Positions 16,555 through 26,403 of a DNA stretch of 64,000 nucleotides are shown in pieces. The notes below the pieces were generated by a model. The model saw only the letters and a list, made by a program, of their open reading frames with translations, had not been told where the DNA came from and did not search any database. The translations under genes and the position numbers were made by a program. Numbering within the stretch: the first letter of the stretch is position 1; each line of letters opens with the position of its first letter. This DNA is from Streptomyces europaeiscabiei (lineage in GTDB: Bacteria > Actinomycetota > Actinomycetes > Streptomycetales > Streptomycetaceae). The DNA lies in NCBI RefSeq assembly GCF_036346855.1, contig NZ_CP107841.1:5708001-5772000 (forward strand), read 5' to 3'.

Positions 16555-19491
16555 TCAACTCATCTCCGCCAGCCTCTCCTCGATGGGCCCGGCCGAACGC
16601 AGGCGAATGGCCTCTTCGTACAGCTTCCGTTCGTCCTTGTGGTCCAGCCACGGATAGCGGACACGCCAGCGGTCGACGACGTACTGCAGCAGGTCGAACC
16701 GGCCTGCGGCAGCGATCGTGGCTGCGGCGACCAGGCTCTGTCTCGTCGAGAGCTGCGTCTCAGCCGCGTCCTGGTAGTTGCGCTGTCGCACCGCCATCAT
16801 GGCCTGCAGGGCCAGCACCGGCTGCGGGAAGTCCCAGAAGTGCTCTCCGCGGGTCCACGCGGGCAACTCTCTTCCGGACTCGGGAGTCCAGTCCGCGAAG
16901 TCGGCGAGCAGATCCGGATGAATGGTCACGACGTCGTCGCGTGGCCCGAACGGTGTGCCTGAGAGCACCGCTCGCATGTGGGAGCGAAGAGCGGTGGACC
17001 CGTGGAACAGCTCGCGCACCAGTCGGGCGTTGAGCCATGGATCGTCCTGTGCGAGGAGTGCCGGAACCAGCGTTTCGTCCCGCAAGTGCCCCCATCCGAG
17101 GCGACCTTCGCTGCCCGTCAGGGGCCAGAAGAGCCGCCTCGGGTTGAGGAGGATGTCCCACAGCTGACGGTCGCCGTGCCTCACCAACGCCTGGAGTGTC
17201 TCGGCACTGTAGGTGGTCCGGGCAAGGAGGAGACGGACGGGAACGTCGAGCCGGGCCACCGCGGAATCGATGACGGCGCCCGGAGCGAGGCCGAGCAGTA
17301 CGGCGGCGGCATGGTGCTCCACGAGCATTGATGCAGCTTCCGCGGAGGGCGTTTGTTGTTCTTCCCGGGTGGCGGCGTCCAGGAGCGCGGCCAGCGGGCC
17401 CTCGAAGCCGTTGGCGAGCAGGCGCACCGCCTTGGCCCAGTGCGCTGGGAGGATGCTGAGGTGCTCACGCACCTTCTTTGCACTGGCGTCGTCAAGATCG
17501 GGGCCGACCAGGAAATCGGCGGCAGGCAGCACGTCGACTGTCTCCGCGCCGACGGCGAGTTCTACCGCGTGCCGCACAAGGCGCGGCAACGGTGCCATGG
17601 AGTACGGGGTGATGCGGGACAGGTGAGTCCACACGTCGGCCTCGTCCACTCCCGGCTGCGCCGCCCGCGTCTCGTCCAGGACCTGGGCCACGATCCGGCC
17701 GATGTGCTCGTTGCCGACGGCCCTGACGATGCTCCGCACAGGGCGGGCATGCCGCACCACGTCCTCGACGGTCACTCCAGGCACCCAGCCCGGCTGGGCG
17801 GAGGCCGCGTTCACGAGCGCTTGAGGCTCCATGCCTCCCGACGCGGGCGTCCACGGAACGATGCACCGGGAGGCGAGCGTGTCGATGGCGGTGTCTCGGT
17901 TGGCCAGGACATGCTGCAGGTCCAGCGGGGTGAGGTCGGCGTCGGCCAGGGACCGGGCGACATCCTCCGGGCAGTCGTCGTGAGCCAGCAGGATGCGGTA
18001 CCGCGCCAGAGTGAGGTCGCGGTGATCGCTTGCTCGGGGGGAGGAAAGGCGACTGCGCACCAAGTCCCAGTCCACCTGGTACCAGGGATCGCCGGTGATG
18101 GTCCGACCCGCCGCAGCGACCTCGCTCTGTGTGAGTTGGAGGAGGTCGTGCGGCTGCGGCGGGCATGACAGCCGCAGCCACCAGGTGCGCAGAGCCTCGT
18201 CCAGGTGTTCGTCGCGATGCCGGCGGCGCTCTTCGGCGGCGGCCTGGAGCGGACGGACGGATCGGATACGCAGCGACTCGGCACACACGTCGCGAACGTC
18301 CCGGTCCCGGATGCCCGTCGTGCTCTGCGATGTCAGCGCACGCAGGTCGTGGACATGGTCCGACTCCCACAGACGTATGCCGGCGACCAACTGTTGGTAC
18401 GGCGTCAGCACCTCTTCGTCGCCCTGCCAGGAGGCGTGCAGAGCGTGCGCCACGAGGCCCGGCTCGCGGGAGTCGTAGCACAGGCGCAACAGGTCGGTGT
18501 CCCACGGCTCGGACGCTGGGAAGCTGAGTCTGGCCTGTACCGCGTAGGTGCGCGGGAGAGAGGGCTCGGAGGTGGAGCCGAAGGGGCGGCCCTCCAGGAG
18601 TGCCAGACGCGTCGCGGGAGGCAGCCGGCGCTGCGCGTCGGTGGCGCCGATGAGCAGCCACTCGTTGATCCGGGGAACGTCGAGACGGAGGAAGGCGCGC
18701 TCGATGTCCGCGCCGCCGGACGATCCGTGGCTCATGGAGTCGTCACGACGTCCCAGGATGCTCTCCCACACGGCCGGGTTGCCCGACGCGATGAGCAGTG
18801 AAGCGAGCCGGGCACGTAGGTCGGAATCGGCCCCGGCCAGCATTCCCGGGCCGAGGCGAGCAAGAAGCCGCTCCGGTAGATCACCCGGTGCGATGAGACC
18901 CAGCCAGCTCACGTTCTTCGGGTCGACGTGCGTGCGTGACGCGGCCACGGAGGCATCGTGTCGTGCCGCGTGGTCGAGCAGGTCGGGGAGATCTCCGGGG
19001 AAGCCGCGAGCCAGCAGGACGAACGCGGTCTCCCAGGCCCGGACGTCCGAGCCGAGCCGGGCACGAACCCGCTCCTCCACCTCCGGCAGCGGTGAGGTGG
19101 ACCAGGGTTGGCCCGGCATTCGGAAGTGTCCGGCAGGGGTAGTACGCCACTGCTGCTCCACCAGTTTGGACGACACAGCGGAACCACCGTCGCCGAGCAC
19201 CTCGACGAAGTCGCTGTCCAAGCCGGCGATCAGGTCGGCCCGCGTGACGACGAGGGCCGCCTGTCGCGCGGTCAGCCCCCAGTTCTCGTACAGGGCCTCC
19301 ACCTCGTCCGCATCGCCATGTTTGGCGATCCAGTCACGCAATCCCTCCGGCGGCGGGTACCGCCGCTGGTTCAGAAGGTACAGACGGCCCTGTGCTTCCA
19401 TCCGGTCGGCGACCACTGCCGCCGCCGAGGGCGTGGCGTTCTGGAAGAGCCGGACGAACGTCTCGTCGAACTCCTCCTTGCCTTTCGTCAC
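16555..19491 (-). CDS. Large protein of unknown function (alpha-helical)
   Basis: A 978-residue cytosolic protein. The reading frame is open to 19584, but the GTG at 19491 overlaps the stop of the upstream gene in a GTGA and opens MTKGKEEFDETFVRLFQNA, so I take it as the start. The sequence is almost entirely short amphipathic helices with many LLxHAxR and ALLDxATR-type turns, as in HEAT- or TPR-like solenoids. I see no P-loop, no metal site and no membrane segment. It is the last gene of a three-gene minus-strand operon with a VirD4-like membrane protein and an M48 protease, so a scaffold or adaptor role is possible but unproven. Confidence 0.75.
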   Translation of the reverse strand: MTKGKEEFDETFVRLFQNATPSAAAVVADRMEAQGRLYLLNQRRYPPPEGLRDWIAKHGDADEVEALYENWGLTARQAALVVTRADLIAGLDSDFVEVLGDGGSAVSSKLVEQQWRTTPAGHFRMPGQPWSTSPLPEVEERVRARLGSDVRAWETAFVLLARGFPGDLPDLLDHAARHDASVAASRTHVDPKNVSWLGLIAPGDLPERLLARLGPGMLAGADSDLRARLASLLIASGNPAVWESILGRRDDSMSHGSSGGADIERAFLRLDVPRINEWLLIGATDAQRRLPPATRLALLEGRPFGSTSEPSLPRTYAVQARLSFPASEPWDTDLLRLCYDSREPGLVAHALHASWQGDEEVLTPYQQLVAGIRLWESDHVHDLRALTSQSTTGIRDRDVRDVCAESLRIRSVRPLQAAAEERRRHRDEHLDEALRTWWLRLSCPPQPHDLLQLTQSEVAAAGRTITGDPWYQVDWDLVRSRLSSPRASDHRDLTLARYRILLAHDDCPEDVARSLADADLTPLDLQHVLANRDTAIDTLASRCIVPWTPASGGMEPQALVNAASAQPGWVPGVTVEDVVRHARPVRSIVRAVGNEHIGRIVAQVLDETRAAQPGVDEADVWTHLSRITPYSMAPLPRLVRHAVELAVGAETVDVLPAADFLVGPDLDDASAKKVREHLSILPAHWAKAVRLLANGFEGPLAALLDAATREEQQTPSAEAASMLVEHHAAAVLLGLAPGAVIDSAVARLDVPVRLLLARTTYSAETLQALVRHGDRQLWDILLNPRRLFWPLTGSEGRLGWGHLRDETLVPALLAQDDPWLNARLVRELFHGSTALRSHMRAVLSGTPFGPRDDVVTIHPDLLADFADWTPESGRELPAWTRGEHFWDFPQPVLALQAMMAVRQRNYQDAAETQLSTRQSLVAAATIAAAGRFDLLQYVVDRWRVRYPWLDHKDERKLYEEAIRLRSAGPIEERLAEMS

Positions 19492-21623
19492 CGAGAGCCA
19501 CCCGACTGCTGACCGGGCCAGTTCGGCGGCGGCCCCGGGGCCCAGCTGCCCGGATGCTGGGGCGGCTGGACCGGGGGCATCCACTGGGCCTGTGGGGCAG
19601 CCGGAGCGTAAGGCTGCTGAGGCGCCCCCGTGTGAGGCTGTGGGGGCGTCGAGGGGTGTTGCACGGGGGCGTAAGGCTGCTGCGGAGCGACATACGCCTG
19701 ATCGGCGGTGATGGCGGGAGCGGGGATGTACTGCGGCGGTGTGTCGAAGCGGGGCAGCGGCTGCGTGCTCACCCGGTCCAGGAGGACGACGTTGGGGTTG
19801 CAGTCGCCGGCGTGCACCTGAACGGCACCACCGGGCTGCCGTTCCACCACCAGCAGGTTGAACTCGGCGAGCGACTGGAGCTGCGTGGGTTCGAGGGCGT
19901 ACTCGTAGACGCGCTGCCGCCCGGTCGCCAGGCTCGTGCTGTCGCTGTCTCCGGTCGTGTGGGTGGTGGACTCGTTCGTGGTGTGGGTGACGCTCATGGA
20001 GGTGCCGGTCGTCTCGCTGTAGCTGCCGCCGGAGTTGGTGGAGTCCGACGTCGAGAGCGGGTTGAACCAGCCCTGGTAGGTCGTGGAACTGCTGCTGCCC
20101 CAGTTCCGGCCGTACGTCTCCGAGTGGCTGGTGGTGGTGCCGCGGCTTACGGAGGAGCCGATCGTCTTGGCGACGGAGGTGTTGACGGTCCGGCCCTCGG
20201 TGTCCGTCAGCGAGTGCAGGACGAAGGAGTGGTGGCGGCCCAGGAAGTCGGCGGCGACCGTGGCTTCCTGGTGGTTGCCGAGCCGCATGAAGGCGACCGT
20301 TCCGCCGCCGATGAGCTCCTCGCCGGCATCCCGCAGATGCGAGTGCACGAAGGTGAGTTGGGCGCCCCGGCGCTCACACACCTGGGCCAGCTGTTCGAGG
20401 TGACGACGCTGGAGGCCCTGCTCGCCCAGCATCACCACGACGCACGGGGCCTCCTCCTGGAACGAGGAGAGCCGCCGCATCACGCTCTGCAGGGCGAGGT
20501 CGGCCAGCAGCTCCGCGCTCGCCGAACCCGCGCCGAAGTCCAGTGCGACGCAGGTCAGATAGCCGGGCCCACGCCCCTCACGGGCCGTTCCCAGCTGCTC
20601 CAGCGGGTGCACGAAGGACGCCAGCCGGATGAGGCTGTCCCGCATCTGGTCCTTGTTCTTGTCGCTGAACAGATCGTCCGCGATGCGGTTGCGCTCCTCC
20701 CTGCTCAGCGCCTTCGTGTCGTCGGCCTCGCCCACCAGGATCCGCAACCCGGCACCGAGCCGCGCCAGGGTCACGTCCTCGCCCAACGCGCCGCACAGTT
20801 GGGTGAGGATCCGGGTGTAGACGGCACGGTCGGCCCGGGCCGACTCGGGGCTGTCCCCGTGGATGGCCTCGACCAGGGCCTGCACGAGTTCGTGCGGCGC
20901 GAGCCCGCTCACGATGCCGCTCTCCGCCGTACGGCTGGGCAGCAGCTGCACGTCCACGGGCACGCCGCTCGCCTCGGCGAGAACGGACAGCTCACGGCAC
21001 ACCAGGGCCTGGGTCAGGTCCAGCACGATCAGCGGCCGCTGGCGCAGCGTCGAAGCGCCGAAAACCGTGAGGAAGCCCTCGCGACCGCGCTGGCTGCCGC
21101 CGAAGACGTCCAGCCGCCGGGTGCCCGCTCCGAAGGGCAGCGCGCCCCAGGCGTCCAGGCCGGCGATCCACTGCGTCTGCTGGGCCTCGTGGAGTGTCCA
21201 GCGTTGGTGCCACGACTGCCAGTCGTTCTGGAAACGTTCCTCCAGCGCCTTCGCCTGGGCGGTGCGGGCACGGGTGGCGGCGGTGTACCGCAACGAGGCG
21301 TAGAGAGCCCGCACCACCAGGATGCCGACGATGACACCGCCGATGGTGAGCATCACCGTGAAGACCAGGCTCAGCAGGTAGAACACCACGGCGACGACGA
21401 TGCCGATCCTCAGCGCGGAGCTGATGCGGTCCTTGCGGTCCAGCCTGGCGGCCTGCACACGGTTCTCGTAGCTGCCGTCCAGCTCCGTGCGCTGCGGCTC
21501 GGCTTCGACGAACGGCTGACGGAGCGACTCGGGGTCGCGGTAGGTCCAACCGACGCGCTGGCCGGCGTCGAACAGTCTTTGATACGGGCCGAGCTGCCCG
21601 GCCTCGGTGTTCTCGATCGTCAT
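19488..21623 (-). CDS. Membrane protein, VirD4/TraG-like fold without Walker A
   Basis: A 711-residue protein. Two membrane helices (about 68-110, ALRIGIVVAVVFYLLSLVF and TIGGVIVGILVVRALYA) are followed by a coiled-coil stretch. The soluble domain resembles the late half of VirD4/TraG/HerA ATPases: APCVVVMLGEQGLQRRHLEQLAQVCERRGAQLTFVHSHLRD resembles the Walker B-to-sensor segment, and AFMRLGNHQEATVAADFLG the conserved R-finger region. No GxxGxGK[ST] is present. A Ser/Thr/Gly-rich insertion (about 520-590) and a Pro/Gln-rich tail (about 640-711) follow. It may be an inactive partner of the HerA-type ATPase encoded divergently. Start ATG at 21623, 18 bases past the M48 stop. Confidence 0.65.
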   Translation of the reverse strand: MTIENTEAGQLGPYQRLFDAGQRVGWTYRDPESLRQPFVEAEPQRTELDGSYENRVQAARLDRKDRISSALRIGIVVAVVFYLLSLVFTVMLTIGGVIVGILVVRALYASLRYTAATRARTAQAKALEERFQNDWQSWHQRWTLHEAQQTQWIAGLDAWGALPFGAGTRRLDVFGGSQRGREGFLTVFGASTLRQRPLIVLDLTQALVCRELSVLAEASGVPVDVQLLPSRTAESGIVSGLAPHELVQALVEAIHGDSPESARADRAVYTRILTQLCGALGEDVTLARLGAGLRILVGEADDTKALSREERNRIADDLFSDKNKDQMRDSLIRLASFVHPLEQLGTAREGRGPGYLTCVALDFGAGSASAELLADLALQSVMRRLSSFQEEAPCVVVMLGEQGLQRRHLEQLAQVCERRGAQLTFVHSHLRDAGEELIGGGTVAFMRLGNHQEATVAADFLGRHHSFVLHSLTDTEGRTVNTSVAKTIGSSVSRGTTTSHSETYGRNWGSSSSTTYQGWFNPLSTSDSTNSGGSYSETTGTSMSVTHTTNESTTHTTGDSDSTSLATGRQRVYEYALEPTQLQSLAEFNLLVVERQPGGAVQVHAGDCNPNVVLLDRVSTQPLPRFDTPPQYIPAPAITADQAYVAPQQPYAPVQHPSTPPQPHTGAPQQPYAPAAPQAQWMPPVQPPQHPGSWAPGPPPNWPGQQSGGSR

Positions 21624-21641
21624 GGGAGGGCTCCAGGCCGG

Positions 21642-23063
21642 TCAGGCGACGAAGGTCTCGATCGCGCGTATGCGCTTGTGCAGCGGCGGATGTGTGGACA
21701 TGAGGCGCGCCATCGTTCGCTGCTTGCGGCGGTCGTCGTCGGCTCCCGCCGCGTGCCACGCGGTGAACACGGAGACCAGGAGCGGACCGTAGCCGATCAG
21801 GCCCGCGAACCGGTCGGCCCGCAGCTCACCCTGGCGCCCGGACCAGGCGAGCAGGAACGGTACGGCGTAGAGGGCCAGCGCGGCCGGGAAGGTGAAGAGC
21901 AGGGCGATGGCCAGTACGCCGAGGAACAGCACGAAGAGCCCCGCGAGCACCTCGGAGATCGCGGCGAGGACGCGGATCACGAGCCGCAGAGCGCTCATGA
22001 CGAGCCGGGCGGGCACGGCGTACCAGTGGCCGAGCAGACCGGCCCACGCGTGGCCGCCGACATGATGGCCCAGCTCGTGGGCGAGCACGGCGGCCAGTTG
22101 CTGGGGCGGGAGACTGCGCATGGCGCCGCGCGTGACCCCGACGATGTGGCCTGCGGCGGCGGAGGCGTTCAGCTCGTCGGTGTCCTCCATCCACAGGTCG
22201 TACTGGGAGCCGTCGACGCCGGCCCGTTGGGTGACCTCGTACCAGATCGGCTGGAGCACGGCGAGTTCGCTGCCCAGGGGCTCACGCATCTTGAAGTACA
22301 GCTTCGCCAGGCCGCGTTCGGTCGGCCGGTTGAACACCAGGGCACCCGATGCGAGCCACGCGACGACGAACGCCACGTCCACACCGCTCGGCATGGACAG
22401 CGAAATCAGGAACATCACCAGCAGGCTGCCCAGGAAGAGGGGGATGTTGAGCAGCAGGGTGGTCACGGAGGAGGAGTCGGCTCCGCGGCGAACCTCGGGG
22501 GTGCCCACCGGAGCGTGGGCAGCGGGGAACTCGTCACCGGGGGTGGTGGCGACGGGGGCGGGCACAGGTGGTGGGGGCGGTGCGTAGTACACGGGCTGGG
22601 GCGTCTGCGGAAGCGGTGCTTGCGGAGCCGCGTACAGCGGGTGGTGAGGTGCCTGGGGTGCCTGGGGTGACATCTGCGGGGTGCTGTACGGCTGTTGAGC
22701 CGCTTGAGGGGGCGCCGGATAGTGCTGCTGCGGGTGCTGCTGCGGGTGCGCGTGCGGGGGCGGATACGAAGGCTGATACGGCGGCGGCGCGAACTGCTGG
22801 GGTGGAACCGCCTGCTGGGGCGGAACCGCCTGGTAGGGCGGCTGCGCCGGAGGCGGGTGGGCAGGGCCCGGTGCGTACGTCTGCGAGGGCTGGGCCGGGG
22901 CACCGTACGGCGGCATGGCAGGCGGTGCGTCCGGAGCCTGGTACGCGGGCGGCACCTGGTGCGGCTGGCCGGGGGGAGGGTAGCCGTGGGGGAAGTCGCC
23001 CTGGGGAGGATGGCCGGGGCCGACCGGCCGGCCCGGTTGGTGCGGATCGACAGGATGGGTCAC
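21642..23063 (-). CDS. M48-family membrane metalloprotease with Pro-rich N-terminus
   Basis: A 473-residue protein. The first 170 residues are Pro/Gln/Tyr-rich and disordered. A hydrophobic pair follows (SVTTLLLNIPLFLGSLLVMFLISL, then VAFVVAWLASGALVF). The HtpX/M48 catalytic domain has the zinc site HELGHH (about 329-334) and the third ligand region GELRADRFA. Two more hydrophobic segments (LAGLFVLFLGVLAIALLFTFPAALALYAVPFLLAW) lie between them, as in HtpX. The GTG at 23063 (MTHPVDPHQPG) is chosen over the ATG at 23111; neither has a strong ribosome site. It is the first gene of the minus-strand operon. It probably cleaves membrane or exported substrates of the locus. Confidence 0.8.
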   Translation of the reverse strand: MTHPVDPHQPGRPVGPGHPPQGDFPHGYPPPGQPHQVPPAYQAPDAPPAMPPYGAPAQPSQTYAPGPAHPPPAQPPYQAVPPQQAVPPQQFAPPPYQPSYPPPHAHPQQHPQQHYPAPPQAAQQPYSTPQMSPQAPQAPHHPLYAAPQAPLPQTPQPVYYAPPPPPVPAPVATTPGDEFPAAHAPVGTPEVRRGADSSSVTTLLLNIPLFLGSLLVMFLISLSMPSGVDVAFVVAWLASGALVFNRPTERGLAKLYFKMREPLGSELAVLQPIWYEVTQRAGVDGSQYDLWMEDTDELNASAAAGHIVGVTRGAMRSLPPQQLAAVLAHELGHHVGGHAWAGLLGHWYAVPARLVMSALRLVIRVLAAISEVLAGLFVLFLGVLAIALLFTFPAALALYAVPFLLAWSGRQGELRADRFAGLIGYGPLLVSVFTAWHAAGADDDRRKQRTMARLMSTHPPLHKRIRAIETFVA

Positions 23064-23291
23064 GTAAGAGGTCCGCCCTGGGAAGGAAGTGGGCCGAAAA
23101 GGCAGCCACATGTGGACAGTTGAGAAATGACCGTCCCGAGGGCGGCAGCACGTACGCCTCTGGTGATGTGAACTCGCCCCCGTGACCGCCGAAGCGGCAG
23201 CCAGTCATTGATTCGCAGCCGAAACATGCTGCATGAATTCGCCCCCCGAGTCCAGTTGGAACCACCGGTAACGAAGTCACAGTTGCAAGGC

Positions 23292-23320
23292 TTGGCCTGG
23301 GACCCGACCGGCTCTAGGGT
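23292..23320 (+). promoter_or_regulatory. Promoter upstream of HerA-type ATPase operon
   Basis: TTGGCC (23292-23297), 17 bases, TAGGGT (23315-23320), a good vegetative match. It predicts a transcript start near 23327, more than 300 bases before the ATPase ATG, leaving room for the leader ORF at 23351. Confidence 0.5.
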
Positions 23321-23350
23321 GTAGGCGCAAGATCGACAACGGGGGAGACG

Positions 23351-23641
23351 TTGCGAACCGCACTGCTTGCGCACGATTCTGGTCAACTCGCTGATGACGC
23401 CCGTTTCTTCGCGCCGGCTGACAACTCCGGCAACTGGGGCGGTCCGCCCGTTTGCCGGAGTGAAGTCGACGAAGGGGCTGCTTCTTCTGCCGCCTTGGAG
23501 CGGCGCGGCAAAGGGCCTGACCGTCCGCATCATGTGAGCCCGGCCCGGTATCGCGGACGCGCGGGCCAGTCGTATCCGGTCGAGACACAGCGGCCGCGGC
23601 TGCGCGCCGATCAGCGAGCGAGAGCGGTCCGCACCCCATGA
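23351..23641 (+). CDS. Possible 96-residue leader protein of the ATPase operon
   Basis: GGGGGAG lies three bases before a TTG that opens LRTALLAHDSGQLADDARFF. The frame stays open to a TGA that overlaps the ATPase ATG in an ATGA, the same coupling used elsewhere in this operon. It starts about 24 bases after the predicted transcription start. Against it: codon third positions are less GC-rich than in neighbouring genes and no domain is visible. The alternative is a long untranslated leader. Confidence 0.4.
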   Translation: MRTALLAHDSGQLADDARFFAPADNSGNWGGPPVCRSEVDEGAASSAALERRGKGPDRPHHVSPARYRGRAGQSYPVETQRPRLRADQRARAVRTP

Positions 23642-26403
23642 ACACCACGCCGTACGGCGGCACATGGCAGCGTTTCCTCGACATGGACGCCTGCCTGCTG
23701 CGAGAGGTCCCTCGCCAACGCCTCACGGACGACCGGCCAGGCGGTCCCGGCGACGACCTGCACGCCCAGCGGCTCGCCGCCCTGGTCTCCGCGCATCACG
23801 CACGGCGCTCCGAAGACCACACGGGCGGTGCGGTGTTCGTCGGTTGGGCGCGCAGCGCGGCGGACCGGCCCATCGACGTGATGGTCGGAGGGAGCGCTCT
23901 GCTCGGCGGTCGTGCCGACGCCGACGGCGGCAGCACTCTGCTGCGACTGCCCGCAGGCGCACGCGGGCCGGCCCAGCCGAAGGGAACCGCGGCATCCCTG
24001 TTCGCCGGCTTCCCGCACTGGAGTGCCGTCGCGGGTGTCACCGACGGGCTGCTCGTCGACGCGGAGCCGAACGCCACCGGGAACGGCGCCGCACGGCAGC
24101 GGCCCAGCCTGGAGGACTGCCTCCTGGCGGTGTGGCAGGAGCCCTTCGCCTGGATGGTGTTCGCCGAACCGGTGCCCGCCGACGAACTCGACGACCTCAC
24201 CGGCGACATCGCCGACGAACAGCGCCGCGCCATGTCCAAGGCGGACGGCTCGCCCGAGTACGCCATCGCGGCGACCCGGTTGGAGCGACGCCACAAGGAC
24301 CTGGCCAAGGCGGCGGCCACCGGACTGTGGCGGATACGTCTGCTGGGCGGCGGACGTACGCCGGAGGAGGCAGCCCGTGTCGCCGCGCTCGTCTGCGCGT
24401 CGGCGGACCTGGAGGGGCTGCCCTACGCCCTCCGGCCGACCGGGCGGGTCGGGGACCTGCCCACGGTGCTCGGCGGAGCTCTCCCCGCCCCTGAGGAGTA
24501 CCCGTTCCATGCCGGATCCGATCTGCTGGCCGCTCTGGCCCGGCCGCCCGCCCAGGAGATACCGGGCGTACGGTTCGCGCTGCGCCCGGAGTTCGACGTC
24601 ACCCCCGAGACCACCGGTCGTCCGGCCACGGCCGACACCCCGTCTCCGGTCCGGCTCGGGTCGGTGCTCGACCGCAACCGCAGCCCCGTGGGTGACCTGG
24701 AACTGACCCGCTCCACCCTCAACCGCCACACCTTCGTGTGCGGGGCGACGGGCGGCGGCAAGTCGCAGACCGTGCGCGGACTGCTGGAGGCGGCCACCCA
24801 TGCGGGCATCCCGTGGCTGGTGGTGGAGCCGGCCAAGGCCGAGTACCGGTTCATGTCGGCACGGCTCGGCGACACGAGCGATGTCGTCGTCATCAAACCC
24901 GGCGACCCCGACACCCTCCCGGCCGGCCTGAATCCCCTGGAGCCCTCGGCGTTCGCGAACGGCGAGCGCTTCCCGCTCCAGACGCACCTCGACATGGTGC
25001 GCGCCCTGTTCCTGGCCTCCTTCGACCCGCAGGAGCCGTTCCCACAGGTCCTGAGTGCCGCGCTGACCCGCTGCTACGAGGACCTCGGCTGGGACCTCAC
25101 CCTCGGCGAACCGCTCGTGCCCGGCACCGAGCCGCGCTACCCCACCCTTGAGGACCTGGAGCACACGGCCCTCAAGGTCGTGACCGACATCGGCTACGGC
25201 AAGGAGGTCGCCGACAACGTCCAGGGTTTCATCAAGATCCGCCTGGCCAGCCTGCGGCTCGGCACGACCGGCCGCTTCCTGGAGGGCGGCCGCCCGCTCG
25301 ACTTCGGTGAACTCCTGCGCCGCAACGTCGTCTTCGAGATCGAGGACGTCGGCGACGACAAGGACAAGGCGTTCCTGATGGGCACGATCCTCATCCGGCT
25401 CGTCGAGTACCTGCGCATGGAACAGCGCGTGACCCGCCGACTGTCCTTCCCCTTGCGGCACTTGAGCGTCTTCGAGGAGGCGCACCGGCTGCTCCGCCGC
25501 TCGGAGGAGGGCGGCGCGAGCGCCCACGCGGTGGAGATGTTCGCCGGTCTGCTGGCCGAGATCCGGGCGTACGGCGAGGGCCTGATCATCGCCGACCAGA
25601 TCCCGAGCAAGCTGTTGCCCGACGTCATCAAGAACACGGCGGCGAAGGTCGTCCACCGTCTCCCGGCCCAGGACGACCGCGAGGCGGTCGGCGCGACCAT
25701 GAACATCACGGCGGCCCAGTCCGAGTATCTGGTCACCCTGCGGCCGGGCGAGGCGGCCGTCTTCACGGACGGCATGGACTATCCGCTGCTGGTCCGGATG
25801 AAGGACGGGACGGACCGCGAGGACGCGGGGGCGATCCGGCCGGCGTCGGCGGCCGCGCTGACGGGCGAGCGCAGTCGGGCGTGCGGCCCCTGCTGCACTC
25901 CGGAGCCGTGCACTCTGCGCGACCTGCGCAGGGCGCAGCGGCTGATGGAACAGCCCGAGCTCCGGATCGTGTTGTGGGCGGAGATGGCGGTCGCGGCGCA
26001 TCTGCTGGGGTGGACCACGCCGTTGCCGGGCGAGGCGATGCGGCGGGCCCTGGAGCCGCATCGGGGGCGCCTCCTGGACTGCGCGATCGGCCAGGCTGCG
26101 GACCGTGCGGTGCACAGCCGGGTCGGAGCCCCCACAGCCCCGGAGGTCCTCGCCGAGCACGTGGCCGCGATGATGCGCGCCCAACTCGACGGACAGGATC
26201 CGTGTCCGGTGGCGGAGCCGCGGTTCAAGGCGCGGAAGGGGACGAGTACGCGTTTCTACTACCACGGGGGTCGTACGACGCCGTCCGTGGTGGAGCGGAT
26301 CGTCGGGTGCGCGGATCCGTCCGAGGGGTGGGCCGAGCGGTTCGCCCGGGCGCTCGTGTGCTTCGCCCGGGTGCCTCGGCGGACGAGGGACGAGCGGGGA
26401 TGA
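23638..26403 (+). CDS. HerA/FtsK-superfamily ATP-binding protein
   Basis: A 921-residue protein. An N-terminal domain of about 350 residues is of unknown fold. The ATPase core follows, with Walker A GATGGGKS (369-376), TFVCGATGGGKSQTVRGLLEAA, the family segment VVEPAKAEYRFM, DVVVIKPGDPDTLPAGLNPLEP, Walker B LSVFEEAH (about 609-616) and the sensor region LIIADQIPSKLLPDVIKNTAAKVVHRLPAQDDREAV. This is the HerA/DUF87 ATPase fold used in DNA pumping, conjugation and several anti-phage systems. A CCTPEPC cysteine cluster (about 753-759) may bind metal. No membrane helix is present. It is encoded divergently from the M48/VirD4-like operon and overlaps a 16-codon ORF at its 3' end. Confidence 0.85.
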   Translation: MNTTPYGGTWQRFLDMDACLLREVPRQRLTDDRPGGPGDDLHAQRLAALVSAHHARRSEDHTGGAVFVGWARSAADRPIDVMVGGSALLGGRADADGGSTLLRLPAGARGPAQPKGTAASLFAGFPHWSAVAGVTDGLLVDAEPNATGNGAARQRPSLEDCLLAVWQEPFAWMVFAEPVPADELDDLTGDIADEQRRAMSKADGSPEYAIAATRLERRHKDLAKAAATGLWRIRLLGGGRTPEEAARVAALVCASADLEGLPYALRPTGRVGDLPTVLGGALPAPEEYPFHAGSDLLAALARPPAQEIPGVRFALRPEFDVTPETTGRPATADTPSPVRLGSVLDRNRSPVGDLELTRSTLNRHTFVCGATGGGKSQTVRGLLEAATHAGIPWLVVEPAKAEYRFMSARLGDTSDVVVIKPGDPDTLPAGLNPLEPSAFANGERFPLQTHLDMVRALFLASFDPQEPFPQVLSAALTRCYEDLGWDLTLGEPLVPGTEPRYPTLEDLEHTALKVVTDIGYGKEVADNVQGFIKIRLASLRLGTTGRFLEGGRPLDFGELLRRNVVFEIEDVGDDKDKAFLMGTILIRLVEYLRMEQRVTRRLSFPLRHLSVFEEAHRLLRRSEEGGASAHAVEMFAGLLAEIRAYGEGLIIADQIPSKLLPDVIKNTAAKVVHRLPAQDDREAVGATMNITAAQSEYLVTLRPGEAAVFTDGMDYPLLVRMKDGTDREDAGAIRPASAAALTGERSRACGPCCTPEPCTLRDLRRAQRLMEQPELRIVLWAEMAVAAHLLGWTTPLPGEAMRRALEPHRGRLLDCAIGQAADRAVHSRVGAPTAPEVLAEHVAAMMRAQLDGQDPCPVAEPRFKARKGTSTRFYYHGGRTTPSVVERIVGCADPSEGWAERFARALVCFARVPRRTRDERG

